A DNA stretch of 64,000 bases from Pseudomonas putida (lineage in GTDB: Bacteria; Pseudomonadota; Gammaproteobacteria; Pseudomonadales; Pseudomonadaceae), in NCBI RefSeq assembly GCF_002741075.1, contig NZ_CP016634.1:3440001-3504000 (forward strand), read 5' to 3'. How positions within the stretch are numbered: the first letter of the stretch is position 1; each line of letters begins with the position of its first letter. Both the position numbers and the translations under genes were made by a program. The notes under the pieces are model-generated. The model searched no databases, was not told where the DNA came from, and saw only the letters and a program-made list of their open reading frames with translations. Below, in pieces: positions 44,501-55,004 of this stretch.

Positions 44501-46271
44501 CGGCGTTGATCCACTCTTTCACGACCTGGGCCACGCGGCCCGGGTCTTCGGCCACCAGGCCTTTGATTGCGTTCAACTGTGCTTCGTAGCCCTCGCTCGG
44601 GCTCGGCAACAGAATGCTTTGCGGGCCACCCAGGGTGACGCGGTCGTTGGCCAGCTCGCCATCCAGACCGATCATCCCGCCCAGCTCCATGTCGCTGTCG
44701 GTGACAGCCTGCTTGCCACCCCCTGTGATGTTGTTGAGCACCGGACGCAGTACACCGAACACCAGCACCAGGATGAACACGACGCCCAGCACCTGCTTGA
44801 CGATGTCCCAGAACCACGGCTGCGAGTAGAACGGAATGTCCGCCAGTTCCACCCCACGGTCAGCGGAGAACGGCACGTTGACCACGGTCACGCTGTCGCC
44901 ACGGCTGGCGTCGAAGCCCACCGCATCCTGGACCAGACGCGTGAAGCGCGCCAGGTCTTCGGCGCCCCATGGGGCACGGGTGGTTTCGCCGGTGGCGGCG
45001 TCGACCTTGACCTGATCGTCCACCACCACGGCCACCGACAGGCGGGTCAGACGACCTTGCTGCTGGCGGGTATGGCTGATGGAGCGGTCAAGTTCGAAGT
45101 TCTTGGTGGTCTGCTGGCGCTTGTCGGCCGGGTATGGCGCAAGCATCGGCTGGCCAGTGGCCGGGTCCATGATCTGCTGACCATTGGCGTCGACCAGTGG
45201 CTGCCCTGGCTGGATCGCACCGGCTGGCGGCGCCGAGGCGGTGGCATTCTCAGGCGCGGAGGCACCGGCCGGCGGATGGTTGCTCAGGGCGCCGGGCACA
45301 CCTTGCGGAGGCTGGCTGCTGGAGCGTTGCTCATTGACCGACTGCTCGCTACGCAGCGCCGGCTGGTCGGGATTGAACTGCTCTGAGGTGGACTCGACCG
45401 CGCTGAAATCGACGTCGGCGGACACCTCGGCCTTGTAACGGTCATTGCCCAGCACTGGCTGCAGGATGTTGTGCACACGCTGGGTCAGCAGGCCTTCCAT
45501 GCGGCGGCTGTAGTCGAACTGCTTGCCAGCCATGGTCAACGCGGTGTCCTGCAACTGGTCGGAGAGCAGGTTGCCCTTCTGGTCGACCACGGTCACCTGG
45601 GATTTGTCCAGTTCCGGCACACTGGTGGCCACCAGGTTGACGATAGCCATGACCTGCCCAGCCTCCAGGGCACGCCCCGGATACAGCTCGACCAATACCG
45701 ACGCGCTGGGCTTGCGCTCGTCGCGCACGAACACCGAACTCTTGGGAATGGCCAGGTGGACACGGGCGGCCTTGACGTTGTTCAGGCTCGACACGGTGCG
45801 CGCCAATTCGCCTTCCAGGCCCCGGCGGTAGCGGGTGGCCTCCATGAACTGGCTGGTGCCCAGGCCCTGCTCTTTATCGAGAATCTCGAAACCGATGTTG
45901 CCGTCGCTCGGCGCCACGCCGGCGGCGGCCAGCTTCAGGCGCGCACGGGAGAGGTCGTCGGCCTTGACCAGCAGCGCGCCGGAGTTGGGTTCCACGCGAT
46001 AGCCGATGTCCGCGGAGGCCAGGGTATCCATGACCTGCTTGGCATCCAGGCCCGCCAGACTGCCGTACAGCGGTCGGTAGTCCGGCTGCTGCGACCAGAG
46101 CACCACGGCGAAGCCGATCGCCACACTCGCGGCCAGTCCGACCAGCAGGCCGACCTGACGCAGCATGGGCATCTGCGAGATGTTTTCCAGGAACGACATG
46201 CCGAACAGCGGCGGCTTGGGCGCTGGCGGACCACTCTTGGCGGGGGGATTGTCGACGACTGCTTCAGCCAT
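44493..46271 (-). CDS. fliF: MS-ring protein FliF
   Basis: A 592-residue protein. Two membrane helices (about residues 38-58 and 470-490) flank the periplasmic ring-building domains. The segment around residues 325-370 is low in complexity (Pro/Ala/Gly) before the second helix. The C-terminal tail binds FliG. ATG 46269-46271, 14 bases after fliE. The MS ring is the first structure placed at the pole by FlhF. Confidence 0.97.
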   Translation of the reverse strand: MAEAVVDNPPAKSGPPAPKPPLFGMSFLENISQMPMLRQVGLLVGLAASVAIGFAVVLWSQQPDYRPLYGSLAGLDAKQVMDTLASADIGYRVEPNSGALLVKADDLSRARLKLAAAGVAPSDGNIGFEILDKEQGLGTSQFMEATRYRRGLEGELARTVSSLNNVKAARVHLAIPKSSVFVRDERKPSASVLVELYPGRALEAGQVMAIVNLVATSVPELDKSQVTVVDQKGNLLSDQLQDTALTMAGKQFDYSRRMEGLLTQRVHNILQPVLGNDRYKAEVSADVDFSAVESTSEQFNPDQPALRSEQSVNEQRSSSQPPQGVPGALSNHPPAGASAPENATASAPPAGAIQPGQPLVDANGQQIMDPATGQPMLAPYPADKRQQTTKNFELDRSISHTRQQQGRLTRLSVAVVVDDQVKVDAATGETTRAPWGAEDLARFTRLVQDAVGFDASRGDSVTVVNVPFSADRGVELADIPFYSQPWFWDIVKQVLGVVFILVLVFGVLRPVLNNITGGGKQAVTDSDMELGGMIGLDGELANDRVTLGGPQSILLPSPSEGYEAQLNAIKGLVAEDPGRVAQVVKEWINADE

Positions 46272-46285
46272 GGCTCACTCTGTCC

Positions 46286-46618
46286 TCAAACCGGCATCTG
46301 CATGATGTCCTGGTACGCCTGGACCAGTTTGTTACGCACCTGGGTCAGGGCCTGGAACGACACGGAAGCCTTTTGCGAAGCGATCATCACGTCAGTCAGG
46401 TCAACGCCGCTCTTGCCGATCTCGAAGGCGCTGGACAGCTGGGTCGAGGCCTGCTGTACATCATTGACCTTGCCGATGGCCTGGCCGAGCATGTCGGCGA
46501 AGCTGCTCTGGCCAGGGGCCAGTTCAGGCGCGGCAGCGACCTTGGGCTGGGACATGGCTTCGGCCTGCATGGCCCGCATATCCAGCATCAGACGATTGAA
46601 TTCAACACCTTGGGTCAT
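46286..46618 (-). CDS. fliE: Hook-basal body complex protein FliE
   Basis: A 110-residue FliE. The C-terminal helices [18 protein letters not shown] and [13 protein letters not shown] are typical. FliE joins the MS ring to the rod. The ATG at 46616-46618 (MTQGVEF) is preferred over the longer frame to 46687. A sigma-54 promoter lies at 46681-46695. Confidence 0.95.
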   Translation of the reverse strand: MTQGVEFNRLMLDMRAMQAEAMSQPKVAAAPELAPGQSSFADMLGQAIGKVNDVQQASTQLSSAFEIGKSGVDLTDVMIASQKASVSFQALTQVRNKLVQAYQDIMQMPV

Positions 46619-46680
46619 GGACTTCTTCTCTCCGGCGGCCGCATTTTTTTGACGCTCATGCAGCGAATGGGCTGGAACTA

Positions 46681-46695
46681 GCAACAAGAGTGCCA
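46681..46695 (-). promoter_or_regulatory. Sigma-54 promoter for fliE
   Basis: TGGCACTCTTGTTGC on the minus strand is a perfect match to TGGCAC-N5-TTGC. It is 63 bases before the fliE ATG and in the gap after fleR. It should be activated by FleR, whose gene is adjacent; the regulator assignment is established for class III genes in P. aeruginosa. Confidence 0.9.
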
Positions 46696-46723
46696 GCCCT
46701 GCATGCGGCCTTTAAAACTGGTT

Positions 46724-48085
46724 TCAACCGTACAGGCTGGCTTCGACGTCAAACCCCGCATCGCGCATCTGCGCCAATTTGTAGCGCAGGGTCCGCGGGC
46801 TGATGCCCAAGCGCTCGGCGGCTTCCTTGCGGCGCCCACGCTCGGCCCGCAGGGTGTCGATGATCATCTGGAATTCATGGCGACGCATGTCATCGCCCAG
46901 CCCGCTGGATTCGACAGGCGTCTCGCTCACAGCCGCTGTCGGCACCGACAACGCAATGGCGCCGGCCAGACAGAAATCCGCCGCTTCGATCACCCCGCCC
47001 TGCTGGAGGATCAATGCGCGCTGCAAGGCGTTGTCCAGCTCACGCACGTTCCCCGGCCACGGATACCCCTGCAGACAGGCACGCGCTTCGGCCGAAAGCC
47101 GCACCGGAGCATGCTTCATCTTGGCCACATGACGCGCCAGCAGGCGCTCGGCCAGCGGCAGGATATCGGCGCTGCGCTCGCGCAGCGGGCGCCAGGCGAG
47201 CGGGAACACCGACAGCCGATAGTAGAGGTCTTCACGGAAGCGCCCGGCGGCGACTTCCTCGGCCAGGTCACGGTTGGTGGTCGCCAGCACACGGATATCC
47301 AGGACGATCGGCTTGCGCCCACCCACCCGCTCCACCTCGCGCTCCTGCAACACGCGCAGGAGCTTGGCCTGCAAGCCCAGGGGCATTTCGGAAATCTCGT
47401 CGAGCAACAAGGTGCCCCCGTCGGCCTGCTCGAACTTGCCGGCCTGTGCGGCAATGGCACCTGTGAATGCACCTTTTTCGTGGCCGAACAGCGTGGCTTC
47501 GAGCATGTTGTCGGGGATGGCCGCGCAGTTGATCGCCACGAAAGGGTGCGCCGCTCGCGGCGACTGCTGATGAATGTAGCGCGCCAATACCTCCTTGCCG
47601 GTCCCGGACTCCCCGGAGATCAGCACGGTCGAATCGCTGCGCGCCACGCGCGCGGCCAGCTCCAGCAATTGTCGGCTGGCCGGCTCGCTTGCCACCGGAC
47701 CCTCTTCGTCCGCCCCACCCACGCGCCCGGCAGCATGGCGTTCCACCAGGCTCAGCAGCGCCTTGGGTTCGAACGGCTTGACCAGGTAATCGACCGCGCC
47801 CTGGCGCATGGCCTGCACGGCACGCTCTACCGCGGCGTGGGCCGTCATCAGCAACACCGGCAATTGAGGATGCAGGCTACGCAGTTGCGTCAGCAACTGA
47901 TGCCCATCCATGCCCGGCATGTTCACGTCACTGACCACCAGACTGAAGGACTCACCGGCCACCGCCTCAAGCGCCTCCTCGCCACTGCCGACCGCACGAT
48001 AGGCGAAACCGCCAATCTCCAAGGTATCGCCCAAGGCCTGGCGCAGGACACGATCATCCTCGACCAGCAGCACCTTGATCGCCAT
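46724..48085 (-). CDS. fleR: Sigma-54 response regulator FleR
   Basis: A 453-residue regulator. Receiver domain with phospho-acceptor D53, AAA+ domain with GESGTGKE and the sigma-54 contact motif GAFTGA, and a C-terminal HTH (KEAAERLGISPRTLRYKL). Phosphorylated by FleS, it turns on class III flagellar genes with RpoN. ATG 48083-48085 overlaps the fleS stop by one base. Confidence 0.96.
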   Translation of the reverse strand: MAIKVLLVEDDRVLRQALGDTLEIGGFAYRAVGSGEEALEAVAGESFSLVVSDVNMPGMDGHQLLTQLRSLHPQLPVLLMTAHAAVERAVQAMRQGAVDYLVKPFEPKALLSLVERHAAGRVGGADEEGPVASEPASRQLLELAARVARSDSTVLISGESGTGKEVLARYIHQQSPRAAHPFVAINCAAIPDNMLEATLFGHEKGAFTGAIAAQAGKFEQADGGTLLLDEISEMPLGLQAKLLRVLQEREVERVGGRKPIVLDIRVLATTNRDLAEEVAAGRFREDLYYRLSVFPLAWRPLRERSADILPLAERLLARHVAKMKHAPVRLSAEARACLQGYPWPGNVRELDNALQRALILQQGGVIEAADFCLAGAIALSVPTAAVSETPVESSGLGDDMRRHEFQMIIDTLRAERGRRKEAAERLGISPRTLRYKLAQMRDAGFDVEASLYG

Positions 48086-49305
48086 CACATCGCCCCCATC
48101 GACTGCCCGCCGATCAGCGGCAGCATCACATTCACGCACGTTCCCCGACCGACCTTCGAGCGTAGCCGCAGACTGCCCTGGTGCGCCCGTACCACGGCCT
48201 TGACCACCGCCAACCCCAGGCCGGTGCCGGTGGATTTGGTGGTCAGGAAGGGCTCTCCCAGACGCGTCAGCAGCTCGGCATCGATACCGCAGCCAGCATC
48301 GCTGATGCACAGGTGCAGGGCCTGGTCGCGACGATACAGGTGCACCTTCAGGCGCGCCGACCCGTTGCTGGCCTGCAAAGCGTTTTCGATCACATTGAGC
48401 AACGCGCCCACCAAGGTGTCGCGATTGCACAGCAATTCGCCCAGATGGCTATCGCATTGCCAGCGCACACTATGACCCTGCACATGGGGCTGGGCAGCCT
48501 GCTGCAAGGCCTGGAACAACGCCTTGGGGCTCACACGGTCGCCCAAGGGCAGCTCGCCACGCGCGAATACCAGCATGTCGCGGACCTGATGTTCCAGCTC
48601 GTGCAGGCGCTCCTTGAGACTGCCAGCAAAGCGCTGGCGGGTTTCCTTGGGCAATTCTTTTTCTTCGTCGGCCAGATGACCGGCATAGAGCATCGCCGCC
48701 GACAATGGCGTGCGGATCTGATGGGCAAGTGACGCGACCATGCGCCCCAGCGAGGACAGCCGCTCGTGGCGGGCCAGTTGATCTTGCAGGCGGCGGGTCT
48801 CGGTCAGGTCGTTGAGCAGCACCAACTGCCCAGGCTCGGCATCGAGCGAGCGCGTGGCGATGGACAACCGCCGGCCGTCACGCAGCGAGATTTCATGGCC
48901 GTCATCCTTGCGCGGGGCGAAGCTGCGGGCGATCACCTGGCGCCAGAGCTCACCGACCAATGGCTCGCCCAGCAACTCGCACGCCGCCGGATTGGCCTCA
49001 CGTACATAGCCCTGATCGTCGATCACGATCACCCCGCCGGGCAGCAGGTCGAGCAGGTTCTGCAAACGATTGGCCAGGCGCTCCTTTTCATCCAGCTCGG
49101 CCATGCGCTGGGCGCTGACCACGGCCAGCTCGCCCTTGAGCTGACTGACCCGGGCTTCGAGCAGGCTGTAGGACTCACTGAGCTGGCTGGAAACCTGATT
49201 GAACAGGGCGAACGCCTGCTCCAGGCCCTGACGGCTTTCTTGCTCGACCGGGGTGTGGCCGTGCGCGTCGGGGGTTCGGGAGATGTGGGCGACCTGGGGC
49301 ATCAT
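48085..49305 (-). CDS. fleS: Flagellar sensor histidine kinase FleS
   Basis: A 406-residue cytoplasmic kinase with no membrane segment. A coiled-coil N-terminus, a PAS domain (about 82-170) and the phospho-accepting His in SLAHQIRTPLS (about residue 200) precede the HATPase domain (NVIENALQASNG, GTGLGLAVV). It pairs with FleR. A sigma-54 site at 49357-49371 lies upstream. ATG 49303-49305. Confidence 0.96.
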   Translation of the reverse strand: MMPQVAHISRTPDAHGHTPVEQESRQGLEQAFALFNQVSSQLSESYSLLEARVSQLKGELAVVSAQRMAELDEKERLANRLQNLLDLLPGGVIVIDDQGYVREANPAACELLGEPLVGELWRQVIARSFAPRKDDGHEISLRDGRRLSIATRSLDAEPGQLVLLNDLTETRRLQDQLARHERLSSLGRMVASLAHQIRTPLSAAMLYAGHLADEEKELPKETRQRFAGSLKERLHELEHQVRDMLVFARGELPLGDRVSPKALFQALQQAAQPHVQGHSVRWQCDSHLGELLCNRDTLVGALLNVIENALQASNGSARLKVHLYRRDQALHLCISDAGCGIDAELLTRLGEPFLTTKSTGTGLGLAVVKAVVRAHQGSLRLRSKVGRGTCVNVMLPLIGGQSMGAM

Positions 49306-49356
49306 GCTCTCTCGCGTGGCTGACCGTCATAAAACCGGTGTGTTGCCAGCGGTGTA

Positions 49357-49371
49357 GCAATAGCCGTGCCG
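49357..49371 (-). promoter_or_regulatory. Sigma-54 promoter for fleS-fleR
   Basis: CGGCACGGCTATTGC on the minus strand; GG at -24 and GC at -12 match, with one mismatch at the first base of TGGCAC-N5-TTGC. It is 52 bases upstream of the fleS start. FleQ activates fleSR in Pseudomonas, which fits. Confidence 0.8.
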
Positions 49372-49485
49372 GGTATAGGGAAATACGGAGGCCTTCATCA
49401 CGCGATGGCATTGCACCACCGTTCAGGCGCGGGTTTGCCACGCGATGGGCTGCAAAGCAGCCCTTCTTGCAGAGGATGGAAGGCG

Positions 49486-50961
<1,476 letters not shown>

Positions 50962-51066
50962 GCGTTAGCAACTTCCCTAGTCATTTCGACGCCCGTAGGC
51001 GCGCTCGACATCATTCCGACTGAATGAATCAGTGCTCGGACGTCTGATTTTGCGAAAACAGTCACT

Positions 51067-51095
51067 AGTTAAGTCAAAAAAACGCACACAGTCAA
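51067..51095 (-). promoter_or_regulatory. Candidate sigma-70 promoter for fleQ
   Basis: On the minus strand TTGACT (51090-51095) and TTAACT (51067-51072) are separated by 17 bases, 106 bases upstream of the fleQ ATG. The region between fliT and fleQ is AT-rich. Sigma-70 control of fleQ is known in P. aeruginosa. The match is only moderate at -10. Confidence 0.45.
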
Positions 51096-51130
51096 ATTAA
51101 TGGCGCGCGATTTTTTGCACCCCTCCAGCG

Positions 51131-51427
51131 TCAACTGAAGAGATGGTATACCTTTGCGGCATTTTTCGCCTGACGAATCTGCGTCATCTCGTCGACTATC
51201 GATTGACGCTCACCACTTGCAATATCAATGAGTTGCCGATAAACGCCAAGCAACTGCTCTAGGCTGCCCTTTACCGCATCTTCATTGAGCGAGGCCTCCG
51301 CCAGCACGTCGTCGACGCAAATTCGGCACTCCAGGTCGAGCTCGCCAATCGCATCCCAATCACGGCTGTCCAATGCCGCCAGCAGCGCCTCACGGGTCTG
51401 CTCGATACGTTCGATTACCTCGCTCAT
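51131..51427 (-). CDS. fliT: Flagellar chaperone FliT
   Basis: A 98-residue, mostly helical protein of FliT type, the export chaperone for the cap protein FliD. Start ATG 51425-51427 (MSEVIERIE). It ends just before the AT-rich fleQ promoter region. The annotation rests on size, helicity and position after fliS rather than a strong motif. Confidence 0.8.
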   Translation of the reverse strand: MSEVIERIEQTREALLAALDSRDWDAIGELDLECRICVDDVLAEASLNEDAVKGSLEQLLGVYRQLIDIASGERQSIVDEMTQIRQAKNAAKVYHLFS

Positions 51428-51443
51428 TGCACCTCTCCCGAAA

Positions 51444-51839
51444 TCAGTCTGCCGGCTGCTGGTCGCCGATTGCGTCCCAGCCTTCCTTGACAGTGATGAG
51501 CAGACGCGCCACTTCATCGATGATCGCCGGATCGTTCTTGACGTTGGCTTCGATCAGGCGGCGGCTCATGTAGCTGTACAGGTTGTCCAGGTCAGCGAGG
51601 CTGTCGGCGTGGTTTTCCAGATCCAGGCCTTCGCGCAGGCCGCCGATAATGTCGATGGCCTTGCCGATCAGGATGCCGCGCTGAGCGATGTCGTTGCGCG
51701 CCATGGCGCCCTTGGCCTGGGCAAGACGGTCAAGGCCGCCCTGCATGAGCATTTGTACCAGACGGTGCGGACTGGCCACGGAGGTCTGCGCCACACCATT
51801 GACTTTCTGGTATTGCCGAAGGGCCAACATCGGGTTCAT
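51444..51839 (-). CDS. fliS: Flagellin export chaperone FliS
   Basis: A 131-residue FliS: helical bundle with conserved QYQKVNGVAQTSVASPHRLVQML-type N-terminus (residues 8-30) and NLYSYMSRRLIEANVK. It binds the C-terminus of FliC until export. A terminator lies between fliD and fliS, so fliS-fliT may also need a separate promoter or read-through. Confidence 0.95.
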   Translation of the reverse strand: MNPMLALRQYQKVNGVAQTSVASPHRLVQMLMQGGLDRLAQAKGAMARNDIAQRGILIGKAIDIIGGLREGLDLENHADSLADLDNLYSYMSRRLIEANVKNDPAIIDEVARLLITVKEGWDAIGDQQPAD

Positions 51840-51920
51840 GGATCTACCTCGTTGCAGCGAAAAAGGTTGCGTATACCTGTGTATCGTCTCGACGTCAAAG
51901 AACTTTAGTCATCAAGCAAA

Positions 51921-51955
51921 AAGCCCGGGGCGTCCATAAGACGCCGCCGGGCTTT
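51921..51955 (-). terminator. Intrinsic terminator after fliD
   Basis: Stem arms AGCCCGG/GGCGTC pair with GACGCC/CCGGGCT around CATAA (about 51922-51952). Runs of A/T flank both sides (AAAAA before, TTTT after), so it can act in both directions; the minus-strand T-run lies at about 51917-51921. It follows the fliD stop at 51976 by some 20 bases. Confidence 0.85.
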
Positions 51956-51975
51956 TCAGTGCCTGCCTGAAAGGG

Positions 51976-53385
51976 TCAGGACTTCTTGGCCTGGGCGTTG
52001 ATTGCCTCGAAGATCGAGGTGATCTGGTCGGCCTGGGCTTTCATCTTGCCGAGGGCGGTGTCCAAAGCCACGTACTTCTTGGTAAGGGATTCGGTCAGGG
52101 ACTCTGTACGACGATCCAAGGCAGCCTGCTGATCGGCCAAACTCTTGGCAGCCTTATCCAGGTTGGCCTTACGGGTCGCCAGGCTGCCATCGGTCTTGTT
52201 GTAGGGCTCGATGGCCTTGTTCATTCGCTCGAAAATGCCATTGGTGCCGGTGAACAGCTCCTGCACCTCTGGGCCGAGCTTCTTGTCGTTCATGGCCGCG
52301 GTGAACTTGGCACTGTTGAACTCGAGCGTACCGTCCTTCTGAGTCGTGTTGATACCCAGCTGACTCAGCGTGGTCAGGCTCGAACCCGCACCCGTTTCGC
52401 TCAACACTTTGCGCACATCAGCCAATAGCGAGCGAGTAGTTGGATCGTTGGTCAGCGGCCCGAGCACCAGATTATCGTTACTGTCGCGGCTTGTGGTCGT
52501 CAGCGAATTGATCGCTTTTTGCATCGTGTTATAGGCATCGACGAAGCTCTGGACCGACTTTTTCAACCCTTCATTATCGGCTGCTACAGTGACCCTGGTG
52601 GCCGCACCGTCAGGCTTGGGTGTCATCCCCATCAATTCCAGTGTCATGCCACTGATGGCATTACTGACAGTGTTGCTTGCACTCTTGACGGCGAGTCCGT
52701 CAATAGTCAGCACTGCATCCTGAGCCCTGGCAGTAATGAAGCCAGCACCGGTACCAGAAAGCTGAGTCTTGCCATCGATCTCCAACTCAGGGATACCGGT
52801 TAGCGAAATGTCGGTATTGGCACCTGTCGTCGTAGAGCTGAGCACCAAACGGGAACCACCCTCTTCGTTGACGATGTTGGCGGAAATACCGTTGACACCC
52901 ATTTCCTTGTTGATCTGGTCACGCACGCTCTGCAATGTCGCGTCAGAACCGATCTTCACGGTGTACGTTTTGTCACCTTGGGAGATCGTCAGGTCACCGG
53001 CAGTGATGGACTTATTCGCCCCCTCGGAAAACCGCTGACTGGCCACCTTGGAACTGGTTGCGAGCTGATCGACCTTGATGTCGTAGCTACCAGCCACCGC
53101 TGTATTGCCCGAGGTCACCTTGACAATGGACTCATTGGCCGAAGTCGCTGCATAGGCATTGAATGCCGGCGCGGTTTTGTCGTTCAGCTTCTTCATGGCG
53201 TCCTGGAACGCCGTAAGGGCACTGCGCAGCGAGCCAATGCCCGAGATCATCGCACTGTTGTTGCTGGTCTGGCGCTTGATCTGCGCCTGCTTGGCGGCGG
53301 TATCAGCACCCACCAGCGCCTTGACCATCGCACCAATGTCGAGACCGGAACCCAGGCCTACGCTGGATGTAATCGGGCTTGCCAT
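51976..53385 (-). CDS. fliD: Flagellar filament cap protein FliD
   Basis: A 469-residue cap protein. Coiled-coil ends (N-terminal VGLGSGLDIGAMVKALV, and C-terminal LTKKYVALDTALGKMKAQAD) flank the central head domains, which form the cap. It folds incoming flagellin at the filament tip and can mediate adhesion. ATG 53383-53385. Confidence 0.96.
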   Translation of the reverse strand: MASPITSSVGLGSGLDIGAMVKALVGADTAAKQAQIKRQTSNNSAMISGIGSLRSALTAFQDAMKKLNDKTAPAFNAYAATSANESIVKVTSGNTAVAGSYDIKVDQLATSSKVASQRFSEGANKSITAGDLTISQGDKTYTVKIGSDATLQSVRDQINKEMGVNGISANIVNEEGGSRLVLSSTTTGANTDISLTGIPELEIDGKTQLSGTGAGFITARAQDAVLTIDGLAVKSASNTVSNAISGMTLELMGMTPKPDGAATRVTVAADNEGLKKSVQSFVDAYNTMQKAINSLTTTSRDSNDNLVLGPLTNDPTTRSLLADVRKVLSETGAGSSLTTLSQLGINTTQKDGTLEFNSAKFTAAMNDKKLGPEVQELFTGTNGIFERMNKAIEPYNKTDGSLATRKANLDKAAKSLADQQAALDRRTESLTESLTKKYVALDTALGKMKAQADQITSIFEAINAQAKKS

Positions 53386-53461
53386 GCTGTTGTCCCTCTC
53401 GTCAACGCGTCAATCCTGATCCGCAGGACCGACATGATTCGCATCATTTGTTCGCCGCCAC

Positions 53462-53818
53462 TTATACCTTGGCGTCGAACAGAACACTTTTGACATCACT
53501 CAGGCTGTGGGCGATTCGCAGGGCCTCTTCCGAGGGAATCTGGCGGATCAGCTCTCCACTGTCGCTGGCGATGACTTTGACCACGATTTTGCCGGATTCC
53601 TCATCAGTAGAGAACTCCAGATTACGTCGGGTTTCATTCAAGAACTTTTCGATTTCCGCGACGGCACTCTTCACATCGTCAACACCCAGCACCTTGACCG
53701 GGTCGCCTTTCTTGCCTTCATCGGAAACTTCAATCGGCCGGACAACCGGTTTTTCGGCAACCTGCTCGGCTTGATGCGTAGCCTGATAGGACAGGCTCAG
53801 CTTGACGCTCATGTCCAT
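53462..53818 (-). CDS. flaG: Flagellar protein FlaG
   Basis: A 118-residue FlaG. The conserved C-terminal segment NLEFSTDEESGKIVVKVI and SGELIRQIPSEEALR are visible. FlaG influences filament length. ATG 53816-53818, with GAGG upstream; a second ATG two codons in is possible. It sits past the fliC terminator, so read-through or a local promoter is needed. Confidence 0.93.
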   Translation of the reverse strand: MDMSVKLSLSYQATHQAEQVAEKPVVRPIEVSDEGKKGDPVKVLGVDDVKSAVAEIEKFLNETRRNLEFSTDEESGKIVVKVIASDSGELIRQIPSEEALRIAHSLSDVKSVLFDAKV

Positions 53819-53836
53819 CTTCACCACCTCACAATG

Positions 53837-53870
53837 AAAAGGCGGGGAAGCGCCCATGCACTCCCCCGCC
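53837..53870 (-). terminator. Intrinsic terminator after fliC
   Basis: Arms GGCGGGGGAG and CTTCCCCGCC (read on the minus strand, 53841-53870) around a ten-base loop, followed by TTTT (53837-53840). It is between fliC (stop 53888) and flaG, and would let flagellin mRNA accumulate above flaG-fliD. Confidence 0.85.
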
Positions 53871-53887
53871 GGCAACTGTCAGGCAGA

Positions 53888-54739
53888 TTAGCCCAGCAGC
53901 TTCAGAACTGCCGACGGCAGCTGGTTGGCCTGGGCCAGAACCGAAGTCGAAGCTTGCTGCAGGGTCTGCTGCTTGGTCAGCTGGGCAGTTTCAGCAGCGA
54001 AGTCGGTGTCCTGTACACGGCCACGTGCGGCTTCGGCGTTCTCGTTGATGTTCTGCAGGTTGTTGATAGTGCTGGTCAGACGGTTCTGAGCAGCACCCAG
54101 CTCGGCGCGAACATCGTTGATGGTCTGCAGAGCGGTGTCGATGGCGCTGACGGCAGCGCTGAAGGTGGCTTCTGCCTCGGTGCTGGTGGAGCCGGTGACG
54201 CTCTTACCGCTCAGGCCGCTCAGGGCACCCGCGCTGGTCAGCTTCTTGCCCAGGTCGATGGTGATCTGGTTGTTGCTGTTGGCGTCGGAACCAACCTGGA
54301 AGACCATGCTGCTAGCCGAGCCGTCGAGCAGGTTCTTGCCGTTGAGCTGGGTGCTGTTGGCGATACGGTCGATCTCGCTCAACATCTTCTGGAATTCGTT
54401 GTTCAGCGCGTCACGGTCTTCCTTGCTGTTGGAGTCGTTTCGAGCCTGAACAGCCAGTTCACGCATACGCTGCAGAATGTTGGTCTGCTCTTGCATCGCA
54501 CCTTCAGCAGTCTGGGCGATGGAGATACCGTCGTTGGCGTTCTTGATTGCCATGGTCTGACCACGGATCTGCGAGGTCATGCGGGTAGCGATCTGCAGAC
54601 CGGCAGCGTCGTCTTTGGCGCTGTTGATTTTCAGGCCGGAGGACAGACGGGTCATCGAAGTGCTCAGTGCGTCGGAAGCACGGTTCAGGTTCTTCTGAAC
54701 GCCCAGAGAGGTAGTGTTGGTGTTAACGGTCAAAGCCAT
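53888..54739 (-). CDS. fliC: Flagellin FliC
   Basis: A 283-residue flagellin. The conserved N-terminal D0/D1 (MALTVNTNTTSLGVQKNLNR, LSSGLKINSAKDDAAGL) and C-terminal QASTSVLAQANQLPSAVLKL are intact, with only a short variable middle (about residues 165-200), so it lacks the large D2/D3 domains of longer flagellins. Central Ser/Thr residues are candidate O-glycosylation sites, given the adjacent glycosylation genes. FliA promoter at 54824-54850; terminator at 53837-53870. Confidence 0.97.
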   Translation of the reverse strand: MALTVNTNTTSLGVQKNLNRASDALSTSMTRLSSGLKINSAKDDAAGLQIATRMTSQIRGQTMAIKNANDGISIAQTAEGAMQEQTNILQRMRELAVQARNDSNSKEDRDALNNEFQKMLSEIDRIANSTQLNGKNLLDGSASSMVFQVGSDANSNNQITIDLGKKLTSAGALSGLSGKSVTGSTSTEAEATFSAAVSAIDTALQTINDVRAELGAAQNRLTSTINNLQNINENAEAARGRVQDTDFAAETAQLTKQQTLQQASTSVLAQANQLPSAVLKLLG

Positions 54740-54823
54740 GACGAATTCCTCGTTGGATTGGGTACTACGGCTTCCGGCCTTGGCAATTCGCCGGGGGTGT
54801 GGCCTAGAGAACCTTCGTAATGT

Positions 54824-54850
54824 TTATCGTCGTCAGGGCAGTTTGCTTTA
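54824..54850 (-). promoter_or_regulatory. Sigma-28 (FliA) promoter for fliC
   Basis: On the minus strand TAAA (54847-54850), a 15-base spacer, and GACGATAA (54824-54831), against the consensus TAAA-N15-GCCGATAA with a single mismatch. It lies 85 bases upstream of the fliC ATG. Confidence 0.93.
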
Positions 54851-54944
54851 GGGCCTTTTGGTATTTTTTTTACTGGCACCCTGCCACCCCAATAAAATCA
54901 AAGGGTTGACGCCAGAATTCTGCCGAACAAATTTCCCGAGGATG

Positions 54945-54981
54945 AAAAAAAAGCGCTGCCGGATAACGGCAGCGCTTTTTT
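54945..54981. terminator. Bidirectional intrinsic terminator
   Basis: Arms GCGCTGCC (54953-54960) and GGCAGCGC (54968-54975) around GGATAAC, flanked by eight As and six Ts, so it works in both directions. It closes the ketoacyl synthase unit (stop at 55005) and shields the fliC promoter. Confidence 0.92.
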
Positions 54982-55004
54982 CAGAGAAGACCCGCTCGCT
55001 CGGC

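Noticed and set aside
49447..49463. GGGCTGC-AAA-GCAGCCC hairpin downstream of fleQ
   Set aside because: No T-run on the minus strand where fleQ ends, so I do not call it a terminator. It may be a common palindromic motif of the genome.
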